A stretch of 8,622 bases of DNA from an uncultured Leptolyngbya sp. (GTDB lineage: Bacteria > Cyanobacteriota > Cyanobacteriia > Phormidesmidales > Phormidesmidaceae). The stretch's first letter is position 1. Every line of letters begins with the position of its first letter. Made by a program: the position numbers and the translations under genes. A model generated the notes under the pieces. It saw only the letters and a list, made by a program, of their open reading frames with translations, did not search any database and was not told where the DNA came from. Shown here one piece after another: positions 1 through 6,156 of this stretch. The DNA is taken from contig CALBPH010000660.1 in assembly GCA_937899365.1 (NCBI GenBank), positions 1 to 8,622 on the forward strand, written 5' to 3'.

Positions 1-211
1 ACTCAACGAGCCCCTTCTTATCTAAACGATTGAGTACTGGATAAAGACTGCCAAACTTCAACTGATTTGGACGCTCTAAATTAAGCTGGTCCAAAATCTC
101 CAGACCATATAGCTCACGCCCCAGTAAAACCGTAAGAACATCCTCATCGATAGCCGAGACACGTACTGGTTTGTTGTTCTTATTACCAGAATTCTTTTTT
201 AGGGAAGGCAT
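1..211 (-). CDS. PadR-family transcriptional regulator, N-terminal part (cut by window edge)
   Basis: Reading the minus strand from the ATG at 211-209 gives 70 open codons that run off the left edge of the window. After a basic, Asn/Lys-rich leader of about 17 residues comes a winged-helix DNA-binding segment: 'DEDVLTVLLGRELYGLEILDQL' (residues 22-43) is the first helices with the 'YGLEI' turn, and 'FGSLYPVLNRLDKKGLVE' (residues 53-70) is the recognition helix and start of the wing. This is the most recognisable signature of the PadR family (PF03551). PadR proteins are usually dimeric ligand-responsive repressors that control themselves and a divergent or adjacent gene. The gene diverges from the P-loop NTPase at 520, and a dyad lies between them at 364-391, so local control is a reasonable inference. 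The dimerisation helix and stop codon are outside the window. Confidence 0.88.
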   Translation of the reverse strand, partial: MPSLKKNSGNKNNKPVRVSAIDEDVLTVLLGRELYGLEILDQLNLERPNQLKFGSLYPVLNRLDKKGLVE

Positions 212-519
212 AATACTAATCTACAATACACACAAAATATGCCATTGCTGATTTGGAGGATGCACCAAGCGTCTCGTCATCTAACCGCACAAGCCTTTAC
301 AGACTAAATCACCTCGGAGGCACAGCAATGCCCAAACTGCTATGGAGCATCGACTCAACGTTGATATGTTTATAGTATTGTAAAAACATATAAGTCTGCG
401 TACTACCCCTATGACGACTTTTGAACTGGACTTAGATTGCTTGATTAAGTTTTAATCTGGGTATTTTTAGCTGATAGGTTGCTATGACCGAAGCCGAGTA
501 ATGTTGAAACCTAATAGTT
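212..519. promoter_or_regulatory. Divergent intergenic control region between padR-like gene and P-loop NTPase
   Basis: These 308 bases contain no convincing full-size gene. They hold an 8+8 bp inverted repeat (364-391), a shorter AT-rich inverted repeat GATTAA-gtt-TTAATC (443-457), and the octamer TACAATAC at 222-229, whose reverse complement GTATTGTA lies inside the spacer of the first dyad (375-382). A 15-codon open frame (328-375) has a well-placed GGAGG at 316-320, but it is too short to call a gene. I could not pick out a convincing -35/-10 pair for either flanking gene. Confidence 0.5.
364..391. promoter_or_regulatory. Inverted repeat, candidate PadR operator
   Basis: ATATGTTT (364-371) is exactly mirrored by AAACATAT (384-391) across a 12-base spacer. 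PadR-family operators typically contain ATGT...ACAT half-sites, and both are present here. The gap between ATGT and ACAT is 16 bases, wider than the 8 bases typical of the best-known PadR sites. The site lies between the divergent PadR gene and the NTPase gene, which is where an operator would be expected. Assignment to this PadR is inference. Confidence 0.4.
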
Positions 520-1074
520 ATGCGAGCAGGTTTTTCCAGTCAGCGCATTGTAGTAGTGGGGACATCTGGCTCTGGTAAGACAACTTTGGCTCGTGAGGTG
601 TCTCAGCGATCGCAACTGCCCCACGTTGAGCTAGATGCCTTGTATTGGGAGCCAAGCTGGGGAGAACCGCCAAAGGATGTGTTTCGCCAACGCGTATCAG
701 AGGCACTGATGGGTGATTCCTGGATTATTGATGGCAACTATGGTCAGGTGCGCGATATTGTTTGGGGGCGAGCCGATACGGTCGTATTTCTAGACTATTC
801 ATTTGGGTTGGTGTGGAGACGGTTGTGGAAACGCACAGTACGACGCGCATTTCAGCAAGAAGAGTTGTGGAACGGTAACCGTGAAACGATTCGCCAGTCT
901 TTTTTTAGCCAGGACTCCATTTTGTTATGGATGTTGCAAACCTATTTCAAGCGGCGTAAGCAGTATCCTCAGCTGTTGCAGCAGCCAGAGTATAGACATT
1001 TAGACGTAGTACATTTGCAGTCTCAATCCCAAACTGATGCATGGTTAGCCACGTTAGGTTCTGTAACTGATTAG
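520..1074 (+). CDS. P-loop NTPase of the FlaR / adenylate-kinase-like (topology modulation) family
   Basis: The 184-residue product opens with a Walker A loop, GTSGSGKTT, at residues 14-22 after a short beta strand (IVVV). Family hallmarks follow in order: 'LDALYWEP' (39-45 region), 'WIIDGNY' (68-74), a Walker B-like strand 'ADTVVFLDY' (85-93), 'ELWNGNRE' (115-122), and the Arg/Lys-rich C-terminal helix 'LLWMLQTYFKRRKQYP' (135-150). This pattern matches the small nucleotide-kinase-like proteins annotated as DNA topology modulation protein FlaR or AAA family ATPase; the true substrate of most members is unknown. The length is typical. Start choice: an in-frame TGA at 505-507 excludes extension and ATG 520 is the first start, though no clear Shine-Dalgarno is visible. 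A HIP1 octamer lies in the gene at 606-613. It diverges from the PadR gene and may be under its control. Confidence 0.85.
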   Translation: MRAGFSSQRIVVVGTSGSGKTTLAREVSQRSQLPHVELDALYWEPSWGEPPKDVFRQRVSEALMGDSWIIDGNYGQVRDIVWGRADTVVFLDYSFGLVWRRLWKRTVRRAFQQEELWNGNRETIRQSFFSQDSILLWMLQTYFKRRKQYPQLLQQPEYRHLDVVHLQSQSQTDAWLATLGSVTD

Positions 1075-1193
1075 CGCAGGGCTAAACTCGCTAAAATAGT
1101 CGCAGGATCTTGAAGGTCATTTTTCATAGAAATAGTTAGAACGCGTAAAAGCCAACGCGAGATAGTTTAATGCCCCATCACTAGGTGCTTTCT

Positions 1194-1823
1194 ATGCCTG
1201 ATTTTGCTACCTTTTCGTTATTTCTCAGTGCTGCCATTGTGCTGGCAATTACCCCCGGTCCGGGTATTTTTTATGTAATGACCCGTAGCCTCAAAGGGGG
1301 TCGCGTTGAGGGAGTTGCCTCAGCGATGGGTACTTCGGTGGGCGGTATGTTTCATGTGGTTGCAGCAGCTTTGGGAATATCAATTGTGCTGGCGGCATCA
1401 GCGCTGGCGTTTAATCTGGTGAAATACCTGGGAGCGGCATATCTGATTTATCTCGGTGTCAAGACTATTTTGAGCCATGATGACAGCATAGGGACGGCCA
1501 AAATTCGCCGCACAGGCTATCGACAAGCTTTTTTGCAGGGAGTGACTGTCGAAGTTTTAAATCCCAAAACAGCGCTGTTTTTCTTAGCGTTTATTCCTCA
1601 GTTTATTAATCCAGAGGGTGTCGTATTTGCGCAGTTTTTGTTACTGGGGTCAACATCTGTTGCACTCAACACCAGTGTTGATTTTATTGTGATTGCCATG
1701 GCCGGTCCCATTGGTAAATGGTTGAAGGCCAGTCCAAGGCTAAGGGCTGGGCAGCGCTATACAACCGGGACAGGGCTGATTGCATTGGGAAGCTACGTTG
1801 CATTAACTGGTGAGGGAGAGTGA
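1194..1823 (+). CDS. LysE/RhtB-family amino acid or small-metabolite exporter
   Basis: An inner-membrane protein of about 209 residues. It begins 'MPDFATFSLFLSAAIVLAITPGP', with the TPGP motif at residues 20-23, which is diagnostic of the LysE/RhtB translocator family (PF01810). Further family features are the 'RSLKGGRVEGVASAMGTSVGG' stretch after TM1, 'YLGAAYLIYLGVKTI' closing the first half, and 'NPKTALFFLAFIPQF' in the second half. About six hydrophobic segments are visible. Members export lysine, homoserine, threonine or other metabolites by proton antiport; the substrate here cannot be told. Start choice: a GTG at 1185 is also open, but ATG 1194 matches the usual family N-terminus and has AGGTG six bases upstream. 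The stop is two bases before the ATG of the histidine kinase, indicating co-transcription. Confidence 0.9.
   Translation: MPDFATFSLFLSAAIVLAITPGPGIFYVMTRSLKGGRVEGVASAMGTSVGGMFHVVAAALGISIVLAASALAFNLVKYLGAAYLIYLGVKTILSHDDSIGTAKIRRTGYRQAFLQGVTVEVLNPKTALFFLAFIPQFINPEGVVFAQFLLLGSTSVALNTSVDFIVIAMAGPIGKWLKASPRLRAGQRYTTGTGLIALGSYVALTGEGE
1812..1820 (+). promoter_or_regulatory. Shine-Dalgarno for the histidine kinase
   Basis: GAGGGAGAG lies at the very end of the exporter gene. Its GGGAG core (1814-1818) is seven bases before ATG 1826, a good spacing. It overlaps the alternative GTG at 1820, so it argues for initiation at 1826 and for translational coupling with the exporter. Confidence 0.6.
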
Positions 1824-1825
1824 CC

Positions 1826-3229
1826 ATGCTTTGTGCAGAATCTTTATTGCAGATACCAGAATTTCGGTCGCTGCCTCGAAAACGGTTAGATTGGATTTGC
1901 GATCGCGCCGAACACATGCAACTTTCTGCCGGTGAAGTCCTCGTCAAAGAAGGCGATCGGCCTCTCGGTTTCTTTATTCAGCTCAGTGGTCAGACTACCA
2001 TCAGTCGCCAGAGTAATGGCACAGATATGCCCATTGGTCGAAATGTGAGTCCGTCGTTTTATGGTGAGATTCAAGTCCTGACAGAAGACTTAGTACCGGT
2101 AACCCTGACAGCAGACACAGATGTTGATCTTTATCGTTTGCAATGTCCAGACTTTCTAGACGTCCTCCACAGCTGCCGAGAGTTTGAACGCGACATCTTT
2201 CGCACCGTTGGCAAACGTCTGCGAGGGTTGGAGTCTTTTATCCAAAGTCGCGAGAAAATGGCAGCCCTAGGTACCCTATCGGCGGGGTTGGCCCACGAAC
2301 TTAACAACCCTGCGGCCGCCCTCGTGCGGGCACTCAAAGATTTGCAGCCTGCCATGCTGGAACTACAGCGGATGAACATGGTGTATGGTCAACGGCAGGT
2401 GGAGGATGACCATACTGAGGAGTGGATAGACATTCGCGATCGCGGCTTTGACGCCATTGCCCACCCCGATAATGACCCACTGGCCCAAGGAGATCGTGAA
2501 GACGCTCTAACAGACTGGCTAGAAGACTATGGTGTATCAGATGCCTGGAAAATAGCAGAACCCCTGGCGGCTGGAAAGGTTGCCCCCGCTAGATTAGATG
2601 AACTGATGGCACGCTGGCGTGATGACCCAACCGAATTACGAGACATGGGGTTACGGTGGTTGGCATTATCCTTTGACGTGATGGGTATGATCCAAAGCGG
2701 GTTGGATGGAGCAGATCGCATTTCCACCCTGGTACAGTCAATGAAGGCCTACTCTTACATGGATAGGGCGGCTCAACAACAGATTAATATCCATGATGGC
2801 ATTGAAGACACGCTGCGACTATTTGCCTTTAAGTTTAAGCATGGCATTACGGTAGAACGCCACTACGACAAAGATCTACCGGAGATGATGGCCTTTGGTA
2901 GTGAACTTAATCAGGTATGGACTAACCTGCTTGACAATGCCATTTATGCATTGAGTGAGCGTTTTATCGGAGAATCACCCAAGATTATTATTCGCACCTG
3001 TAAAGAAAATAGTTGTCTGCGGGTGGAGATAGAAGATAATGGCCCGGGTGTTCCCGAGGAAATACAAAGCCGATTAACCGAACCCTTTTTTACCACAAAG
3101 CCCATGGGGCAGGGCACGGGTCTGGGGTTAGATGTGGTGCAGCGCATCATTGAAAACCGCCATGGGGGGAACCTTTTGATTGAGTCGGTGCCAGGACGGA
3201 CCTGTTTTACTGTGCTGCTACCGCTGTAG
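1826..3229 (+). CDS. Sensor histidine kinase with N-terminal cyclic-nucleotide-binding-like domain
   Basis: About 467 residues, soluble, with no membrane segment. Residues ~5-125 form a CRP-type cNMP-binding fold ('LSAGEVLVKEGD', then 'GFFIQLSG'). The phosphate cassette keeps Gly-Glu (80-81), but the usual R-(S/T)-A is 'PVTLTA', so the cyclic-phosphate arginine seems to be missing. The H-box 'LSAGLAHELNNPAAA' puts the phospho-accepting histidine at residue 157. The second DHp helix ('ISTLVQSMKAYSYMD') starts only about 140 residues later. The insertion carries 'DREDALTDWLEDYGVSDAW' (from ~223), which I recall as shared by a kinase family in several phyla. The ATPase domain is complete: N-box 'NQVWTNLLDNAIYAL', G1 'DNGPGVP' (D404), F-box 'TEPFFTTK', G2 'GQGTGLGL'. 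No response regulator lies beside it. It sits between an exporter and a TPR gene. GTG 1820 is an alternative start. HIP1 octamers occur at 1899 and 2436. Confidence 0.9.
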   Translation: MLCAESLLQIPEFRSLPRKRLDWICDRAEHMQLSAGEVLVKEGDRPLGFFIQLSGQTTISRQSNGTDMPIGRNVSPSFYGEIQVLTEDLVPVTLTADTDVDLYRLQCPDFLDVLHSCREFERDIFRTVGKRLRGLESFIQSREKMAALGTLSAGLAHELNNPAAALVRALKDLQPAMLELQRMNMVYGQRQVEDDHTEEWIDIRDRGFDAIAHPDNDPLAQGDREDALTDWLEDYGVSDAWKIAEPLAAGKVAPARLDELMARWRDDPTELRDMGLRWLALSFDVMGMIQSGLDGADRISTLVQSMKAYSYMDRAAQQQINIHDGIEDTLRLFAFKFKHGITVERHYDKDLPEMMAFGSELNQVWTNLLDNAIYALSERFIGESPKIIIRTCKENSCLRVEIEDNGPGVPEEIQSRLTEPFFTTKPMGQGTGLGLDVVQRIIENRHGGNLLIESVPGRTCFTVLLPL

Positions 3230-3259
3230 GGGAACAGTATAGCTATAGGAACATCAATT

Positions 3260-3281
3260 ATTCCGGCACCATAGACGGAAT
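3260..3281 (+). promoter_or_regulatory. Small hairpin over the ribosome-binding region of the TPR gene
   Basis: ATTCCG (3260-3265) and CGGAAT (3276-3281) are perfect complements with a 10-base loop, ending six bases before ATG 3288. The 3' arm contains the only GGA-like Shine-Dalgarno candidate, so folding could reduce translation of the TPR gene. A six-base stem can occur by chance. Confidence 0.25.
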
Positions 3282-3287
3282 CTAAGC

Positions 3288-4676
3288 ATGGCCTCATCCC
3301 CCCAATTCTCGAGCACACCTATTCAAAGAGCGCTGCAGGTCTATGCTAAAGAACTGCTCCAGTTAGATAACGCTACTGGCAGTAATGTCTCTCGGCAGCA
3401 AATTTTGCGTGTGCTTTTGACACGCGATGCTGTTGAGCATAGGTTAAAAGCCATTGAGAACACGCCTACCAGTGTGCTTGCCGTTGTTCTTGATGGACTA
3501 AGTAAACTTGACAATAAGCTACAGGATCTAGCCCCTGCTATGATTTCAGATGGTAAGCTAGCCGACTGTCGTCGTAGCCGACAACCTGATGAAACGGCCT
3601 GGTGGTGGTGGTTAGAACCCAATGTACCAGAATCGCCCCATTGGTTGGATCGCTTTGACTGGCTCTGGAATTTCTTAAGTGCCAGCAGTTTAGTGGTGTC
3701 AGCGTCCTTTTTAACCATTACGGCTCAGGCCTTTTCAGTCGTAGGTGGCTTTGATTTGCTCCAAACGTTGAGTACTCTATCCCAAGCAACAGGGTTAGTT
3801 GTGATAGCCGGAGGCACCCTCACCAGTCGCGGTCAGAGGTTGGTCAAAACCACACTCAAAAAACTAAATATTCCGCCATATTTTTATTCAGAAGTAACGT
3901 TGGGAGCCTCTTTATTACTACTGTTGGTGTCCTATGGAGTGTATAACTCACTACCTCAATTTTCTCAGTATTACTATCACAAAGGGCTCGCAGCCCAACG
4001 GTCAGGTAATCTCTATGTGGCTGTTGAATACTTTAAAGAATCGATTGCTTTTGATCCAGAAGCCACAGCCCCCCATAACCATTTGGCAGAGGTATATCAA
4101 AACTTAGAGAAATTTCAGGAGGCCGAGGTTGAATATCAAGATGGATTGTTAAAAGGCGATATTGTTGCTCTTAATGGTATGGGCACCCTCAGTTTGGCAG
4201 CAGCTGAAAATGAGTCGTCAGAATCTTTTGGCGAATTGAGTGGTTTGTTGGATGCAGAAGTTCTATTTCGGATTGGATTGGATCAAGTGGCGGCTGATAA
4301 TATTCAATTAAAAGCCGTCTTACATCGTAATTTAGGTATTACCTTGATGAAACGTGGAGATGTTGAAGATATCTCTGAGATAGAGCAGCAGGCCCTCTTG
4401 AAAGAAGCAGCCAAGCATTTCCAAACCTCTATTAATCTTGAGAAAACTATTGTTAGTGAGACGACCCATCCGGGGCAAGGTATGGCTTACTGCTATGTTG
4501 CTGCCCTCAATGAGAAAAATGGTGCTCACAAAGACGCTGCTGAGAATTGGACAATCTGCCAAAGGAGAGGCTATCCGGCATCTTTGGAACAATACGAAGA
4601 TATTTTACGGTTGGGAGCTAATTCTGTTGGTTTACAGCTTAATACAAAGCATATTCTCGAATCTAATTTGAATTAG
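3288..4676 (+). CDS. Membrane-anchored tetratricopeptide-repeat protein, cyanobacterial type
   Basis: The 462-residue product has three parts. Residues 1-100 are polar and helical with no recognised domain. The 'AWWWWLEPNVPE...DRFDWLWNFLSA' segment (about 100-132) leads into hydrophobic stretches near 129-150, 158-178 and 204-222, giving two to three membrane helices. From residue ~226, TPR motifs begin ('YYYHKGLAAQRSGNLYVAV', then 'APHNHLAEVYQNLEKFQEAE'), and further degenerate helical pairs extend to the C-terminus. I recall this W-rich, membrane-plus-TPR layout from cyanobacterial proteins of unknown role. TPRs scaffold protein contacts, so this may be a membrane docking protein. It starts 58 bases after the histidine kinase on the same strand with no terminator visible between them, so a shared transcript is likely and a functional link to the kinase is possible. 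It has no catalytic motif. Confidence 0.8.
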   Translation: MASSPQFSSTPIQRALQVYAKELLQLDNATGSNVSRQQILRVLLTRDAVEHRLKAIENTPTSVLAVVLDGLSKLDNKLQDLAPAMISDGKLADCRRSRQPDETAWWWWLEPNVPESPHWLDRFDWLWNFLSASSLVVSASFLTITAQAFSVVGGFDLLQTLSTLSQATGLVVIAGGTLTSRGQRLVKTTLKKLNIPPYFYSEVTLGASLLLLLVSYGVYNSLPQFSQYYYHKGLAAQRSGNLYVAVEYFKESIAFDPEATAPHNHLAEVYQNLEKFQEAEVEYQDGLLKGDIVALNGMGTLSLAAAENESSESFGELSGLLDAEVLFRIGLDQVAADNIQLKAVLHRNLGITLMKRGDVEDISEIEQQALLKEAAKHFQTSINLEKTIVSETTHPGQGMAYCYVAALNEKNGAHKDAAENWTICQRRGYPASLEQYEDILRLGANSVGLQLNTKHILESNLN

Positions 4677-4855
4677 GGATGTGTTTGTTTAATGAGGATT
4701 ATTGCCGTCGCTGATTTAGGATATTAATCGATCGGTCAATTGAGCAATAAACCTAACCTCAGGTGATGTTAGGTGATGACATCATACCGGGGCTTAACAA
4801 CGCCGCATGATTTATCATCTGAGAATGTTGAAAGCTCTTGGATGGTTATTCTTTG
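4677..4855 (+). other. Intergenic region before the DNA glycosylase, with an inverted and a direct repeat
   Basis: ACCTAAC (4751-4757) pairs with GTTAGGT (4768-4774) around a 10-base loop. AGGTGATG occurs twice, at 4761-4768 and 4771-4778, so the 3' arm overlaps the second copy. No T-run follows, so this is not a standard intrinsic terminator for the TPR gene. It may be an operator or simply chance. No RNA gene is recognised. Another reading frame is open here from 4807, but its product resembles nothing and overlaps the glycosylase. Confidence 0.35.
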
Positions 4856-5464
4856 ATGATATCTCAGACAATCCATGCCAGGTTTGTGGAAATTGCTCGA
4901 GGGTTGAGCTGGGAGTTGGCCGATGCGATCGCAAATACTCAACCCCTAACACTCACCACCAGCCAAGACATCCCTTTTTCAGAACGGTTGTGTCGAGCAG
5001 TTGCTGGGCAGCAGCTATCGGTTAAAGCGGCTGCATCAATCTGGGGCAGAGTTGTAGACAGCGCTGCTGAGCAGCCACTGGTGGATTATTTCTCGACAAT
5101 CTCTCCTGATACCCTACGGCAGTGCGGTTTATCAGCAGCCAAGGCAAAAGCTATGCGCGCAATTGCCCTGGCCACGCTGGCCAACCAGCTTGATGAGAGT
5201 CTGTTGAGCGAGTTAGATCATGAGGAGCGCACCCACTGTTTAACCGAGATTTGGGGTGTGGGTCAGTGGACAGCAGACATGATGGGCATCTTCTATTTTG
5301 GCGATCCGGATATTTGGCCCGATGGTGATACCACTGCACGAAAAAATCTCGAACGATTAACCAGCCGCCGCCGAAAAACAGTTCGTACCGCCGCCCGCTT
5401 TGCACCGTATCGTTCTTACTTAGCACTGTATATGTGGCACCAAGCTGACACCCCCATCGTCTGA
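4856..5464 (+). CDS. DNA-3-methyladenine glycosylase (AlkA-type, HhH-GPD superfamily)
   Basis: About 202 residues, a short AlkA-like base-excision enzyme that would remove alkylated purines such as 3-methyladenine from DNA. The key signs are 'AVAGQQLSVKAAASIW' (about 48-63), typical of the HhH-GPD core; the helix-hairpin-helix 'IWGVGQWTAD' (about 132-141); then 'PDGDTTARKNL', where the Asp at residue 158 aligns with the catalytic Asp of the 'GD' form. 'FAPYRSYLALYMWH' near the C-terminus matches the family's 'WKPWRSYALLHIW' helix. The N-terminal domain of E. coli AlkA is absent, as is common in short bacterial versions. Start: TTG codons at 4838 and 4853 are open in frame after the TGA at 4829, but ATG 4856 is preferred; no strong Shine-Dalgarno helps decide. 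There is a HIP1 octamer at 4925-4932. It converges on the RNA-binding protein gene. Confidence 0.87.
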   Translation: MISQTIHARFVEIARGLSWELADAIANTQPLTLTTSQDIPFSERLCRAVAGQQLSVKAAASIWGRVVDSAAEQPLVDYFSTISPDTLRQCGLSAAKAKAMRAIALATLANQLDESLLSELDHEERTHCLTEIWGVGQWTADMMGIFYFGDPDIWPDGDTTARKNLERLTSRRRKTVRTAARFAPYRSYLALYMWHQADTPIV

Positions 5465-5475
5465 GAATGTTCCAT

Positions 5476-5504
5476 AAAAAACGAGTGGTTCAATGAACCA
5501 CTCG
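5476..5504 (-). terminator. Rho-independent terminator of the RNA-binding protein gene
   Basis: CGAGTGGTTCA (5482-5492) and TGAACCACTCG (5494-5504) form a perfect 11-bp inverted repeat, realistically a nine-base stem with a short loop. On the minus strand it is followed at once by six T's (5481-5476). It lies 46 bases beyond the stop of the RRM gene. In the plus direction no T-run follows the stem, so it would end glycosylase transcripts poorly, although it sits only 17 bases after that gene's stop. Confidence 0.85.
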
Positions 5505-5515
5505 CATCAATAACA

Positions 5516-5539
5516 CTAACTAAGCTTAAATTTAGTTAG
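5516..5539 (-). repeat. AT-rich inverted repeat in the 3' region of the RRM gene
   Basis: CTAACTAA (5516-5523) is complementary to TTAGTTAG (5532-5539) across eight bases. AAATTTAG also repeats directly at 5528-5535 and 5546-5553, the latter running over the stop codon. The stem is weak and has no clear role. It may help shape the 3' end of the RRM transcript upstream of the terminator. Confidence 0.3.
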
Positions 5540-5549
5540 CTGCTCAAAT

Positions 5550-5840
5550 TTAGAAAGAGTTACGACGATAGTTACCACCACCGCCGCCTGCAGAAGCAGT
5601 ACGAGGCTTAGCTTCGTTCACTTTCATTTCACGCCCCATCCATTCAGCACCGTTCAGCGCTTCAATGGCTTTTGCTTCATCATCTTTAGCAGCCATCTCG
5701 ACGAATGCAAATCCGCGAGGACGACCGGTTTCACGATCCATCGGCAAACTAACGCGATTGACACGACCGTATTCAACAAATACAGCTTCTACATCTTCGC
5801 GCGTGACATCATAGGACAAATTGCCCACATAAATAGACAT
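5550..5840 (-). CDS. RNA-binding protein with single RRM and glycine-rich tail (cyanobacterial Rbp type)
   Basis: The 96-residue product is almost entirely one RNA recognition motif. RNP2 'IYVGNL' is at residues 3-8 and RNP1 'RGFAFVEM' at 42-49, with the aromatic residues Tyr4, Phe44 and Phe46 that stack on RNA. A short tail 'ASAGGGGGNYRRNSF' follows, matching the glycine-rich class of cyanobacterial Rbp proteins. These proteins are known to be often cold-induced and to bind U/G-rich RNA; some have been tied to mRNA localisation near membranes. The precise paralogue cannot be assigned. Start: ATG 5840 places the RRM strand in the standard position and has AAGGGG (5854-5849) eight bases upstream. 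The gene is monocistronic, with its own terminator and a probable 5' leader of about 100 bases. Confidence 0.95.
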   Translation of the reverse strand: MSIYVGNLSYDVTREDVEAVFVEYGRVNRVSLPMDRETGRPRGFAFVEMAAKDDEAKAIEALNGAEWMGREMKVNEAKPRTASAGGGGGNYRRNSF

Positions 5841-5954
5841 AAGGAAATCCCCTTAATCAAAACAACGTAGCGAGTTAAACGGAGATATTCCTGTTACTGA
5901 AATCGAAATCCCAACAAAACAAATTGCTTCTCTACCGAAAACTTACCGGCTATA

Positions 5955-5984
5955 AGCATAGCACTTAAATTTATGATTTGGGAA
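5955..5984 (-). promoter_or_regulatory. Candidate sigma-70 promoter of the RRM gene
   Basis: On the minus strand TTCCCA (5984-5979) and TATGCT (5960-5955) are separated by 18 bases, each matching four of six consensus positions. Transcription would start near 5947, giving a leader of about 100 bases before ATG 5840. Cold-responsive cyanobacterial rbp genes are known for regulatory 5' leaders, so the geometry fits. The assignment is tentative. Confidence 0.35.
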
Positions 5985-6156
5985 CCCTATTTAATGCTTT
6001 TGGGGGCTAAATGGATAAAAAACTGAGGATAAATATATGTCTATACATCCGGTTGGTTCCTGATATATACGGTTGCCGCAGCCCCTATTCCTGAGCGCAG
6101 CCGGAGCAAAGATAGGTATGGAAGAGCTATCAGAATAGGTTGGCCCCTAGGTTCAG
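5985..6156. other. Gene-free stretch between the RRM gene promoter and the SUKH-like locus
   Basis: No gene with family resemblance is visible. There is a direct repeat CGCAGCC (6077-6083 and 6096-6102) and an inverted pair CCTATTC (6084-6090) / GAATAGG (6133-6139). The longest plausible plus-strand frame from an ATG (6010) encodes only 27 residues. The part from about 6070 to 6156 is more GC-rich than the AT-rich leader on its left and could be a dispersed repeat or gene remnant. I see no clear terminator for the minus-strand operon. Confidence 0.4.

Noticed and set aside
260..307. 15-codon frame with GGAGG overlapping its ATG
   Set aside because: The Shine-Dalgarno-like GGAGG directly abuts the ATG, so spacing is unsuitable for initiation.
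2944..3318. 124-codon minus-strand frame
   Set aside because: It is antisense to the ATPase domain of the histidine kinase, whose N, G1, F and G2 boxes are intact; the antisense product resembles nothing.
3341..3718. 125-codon minus-strand frame
   Set aside because: Antisense shadow of the TPR protein N-terminus with no recognisable domain.
4751..4774. Possible intrinsic terminator after the TPR gene
   Set aside because: The stem is only 7 bp with a 10-base loop and is not followed by a T-run on either strand.
4807..5025. 72-codon plus-strand frame starting at ATG 4807
   Set aside because: It overlaps the glycosylase in another frame, has no family resemblance, and the glycosylase frame has clear HhH-GPD motifs across the overlap.
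6010..6093. 27-codon plus-strand frame in the gene-free stretch
   Set aside because: There is no convincing ribosome site or homology, and the composition is not domain-like; it is too short to support.
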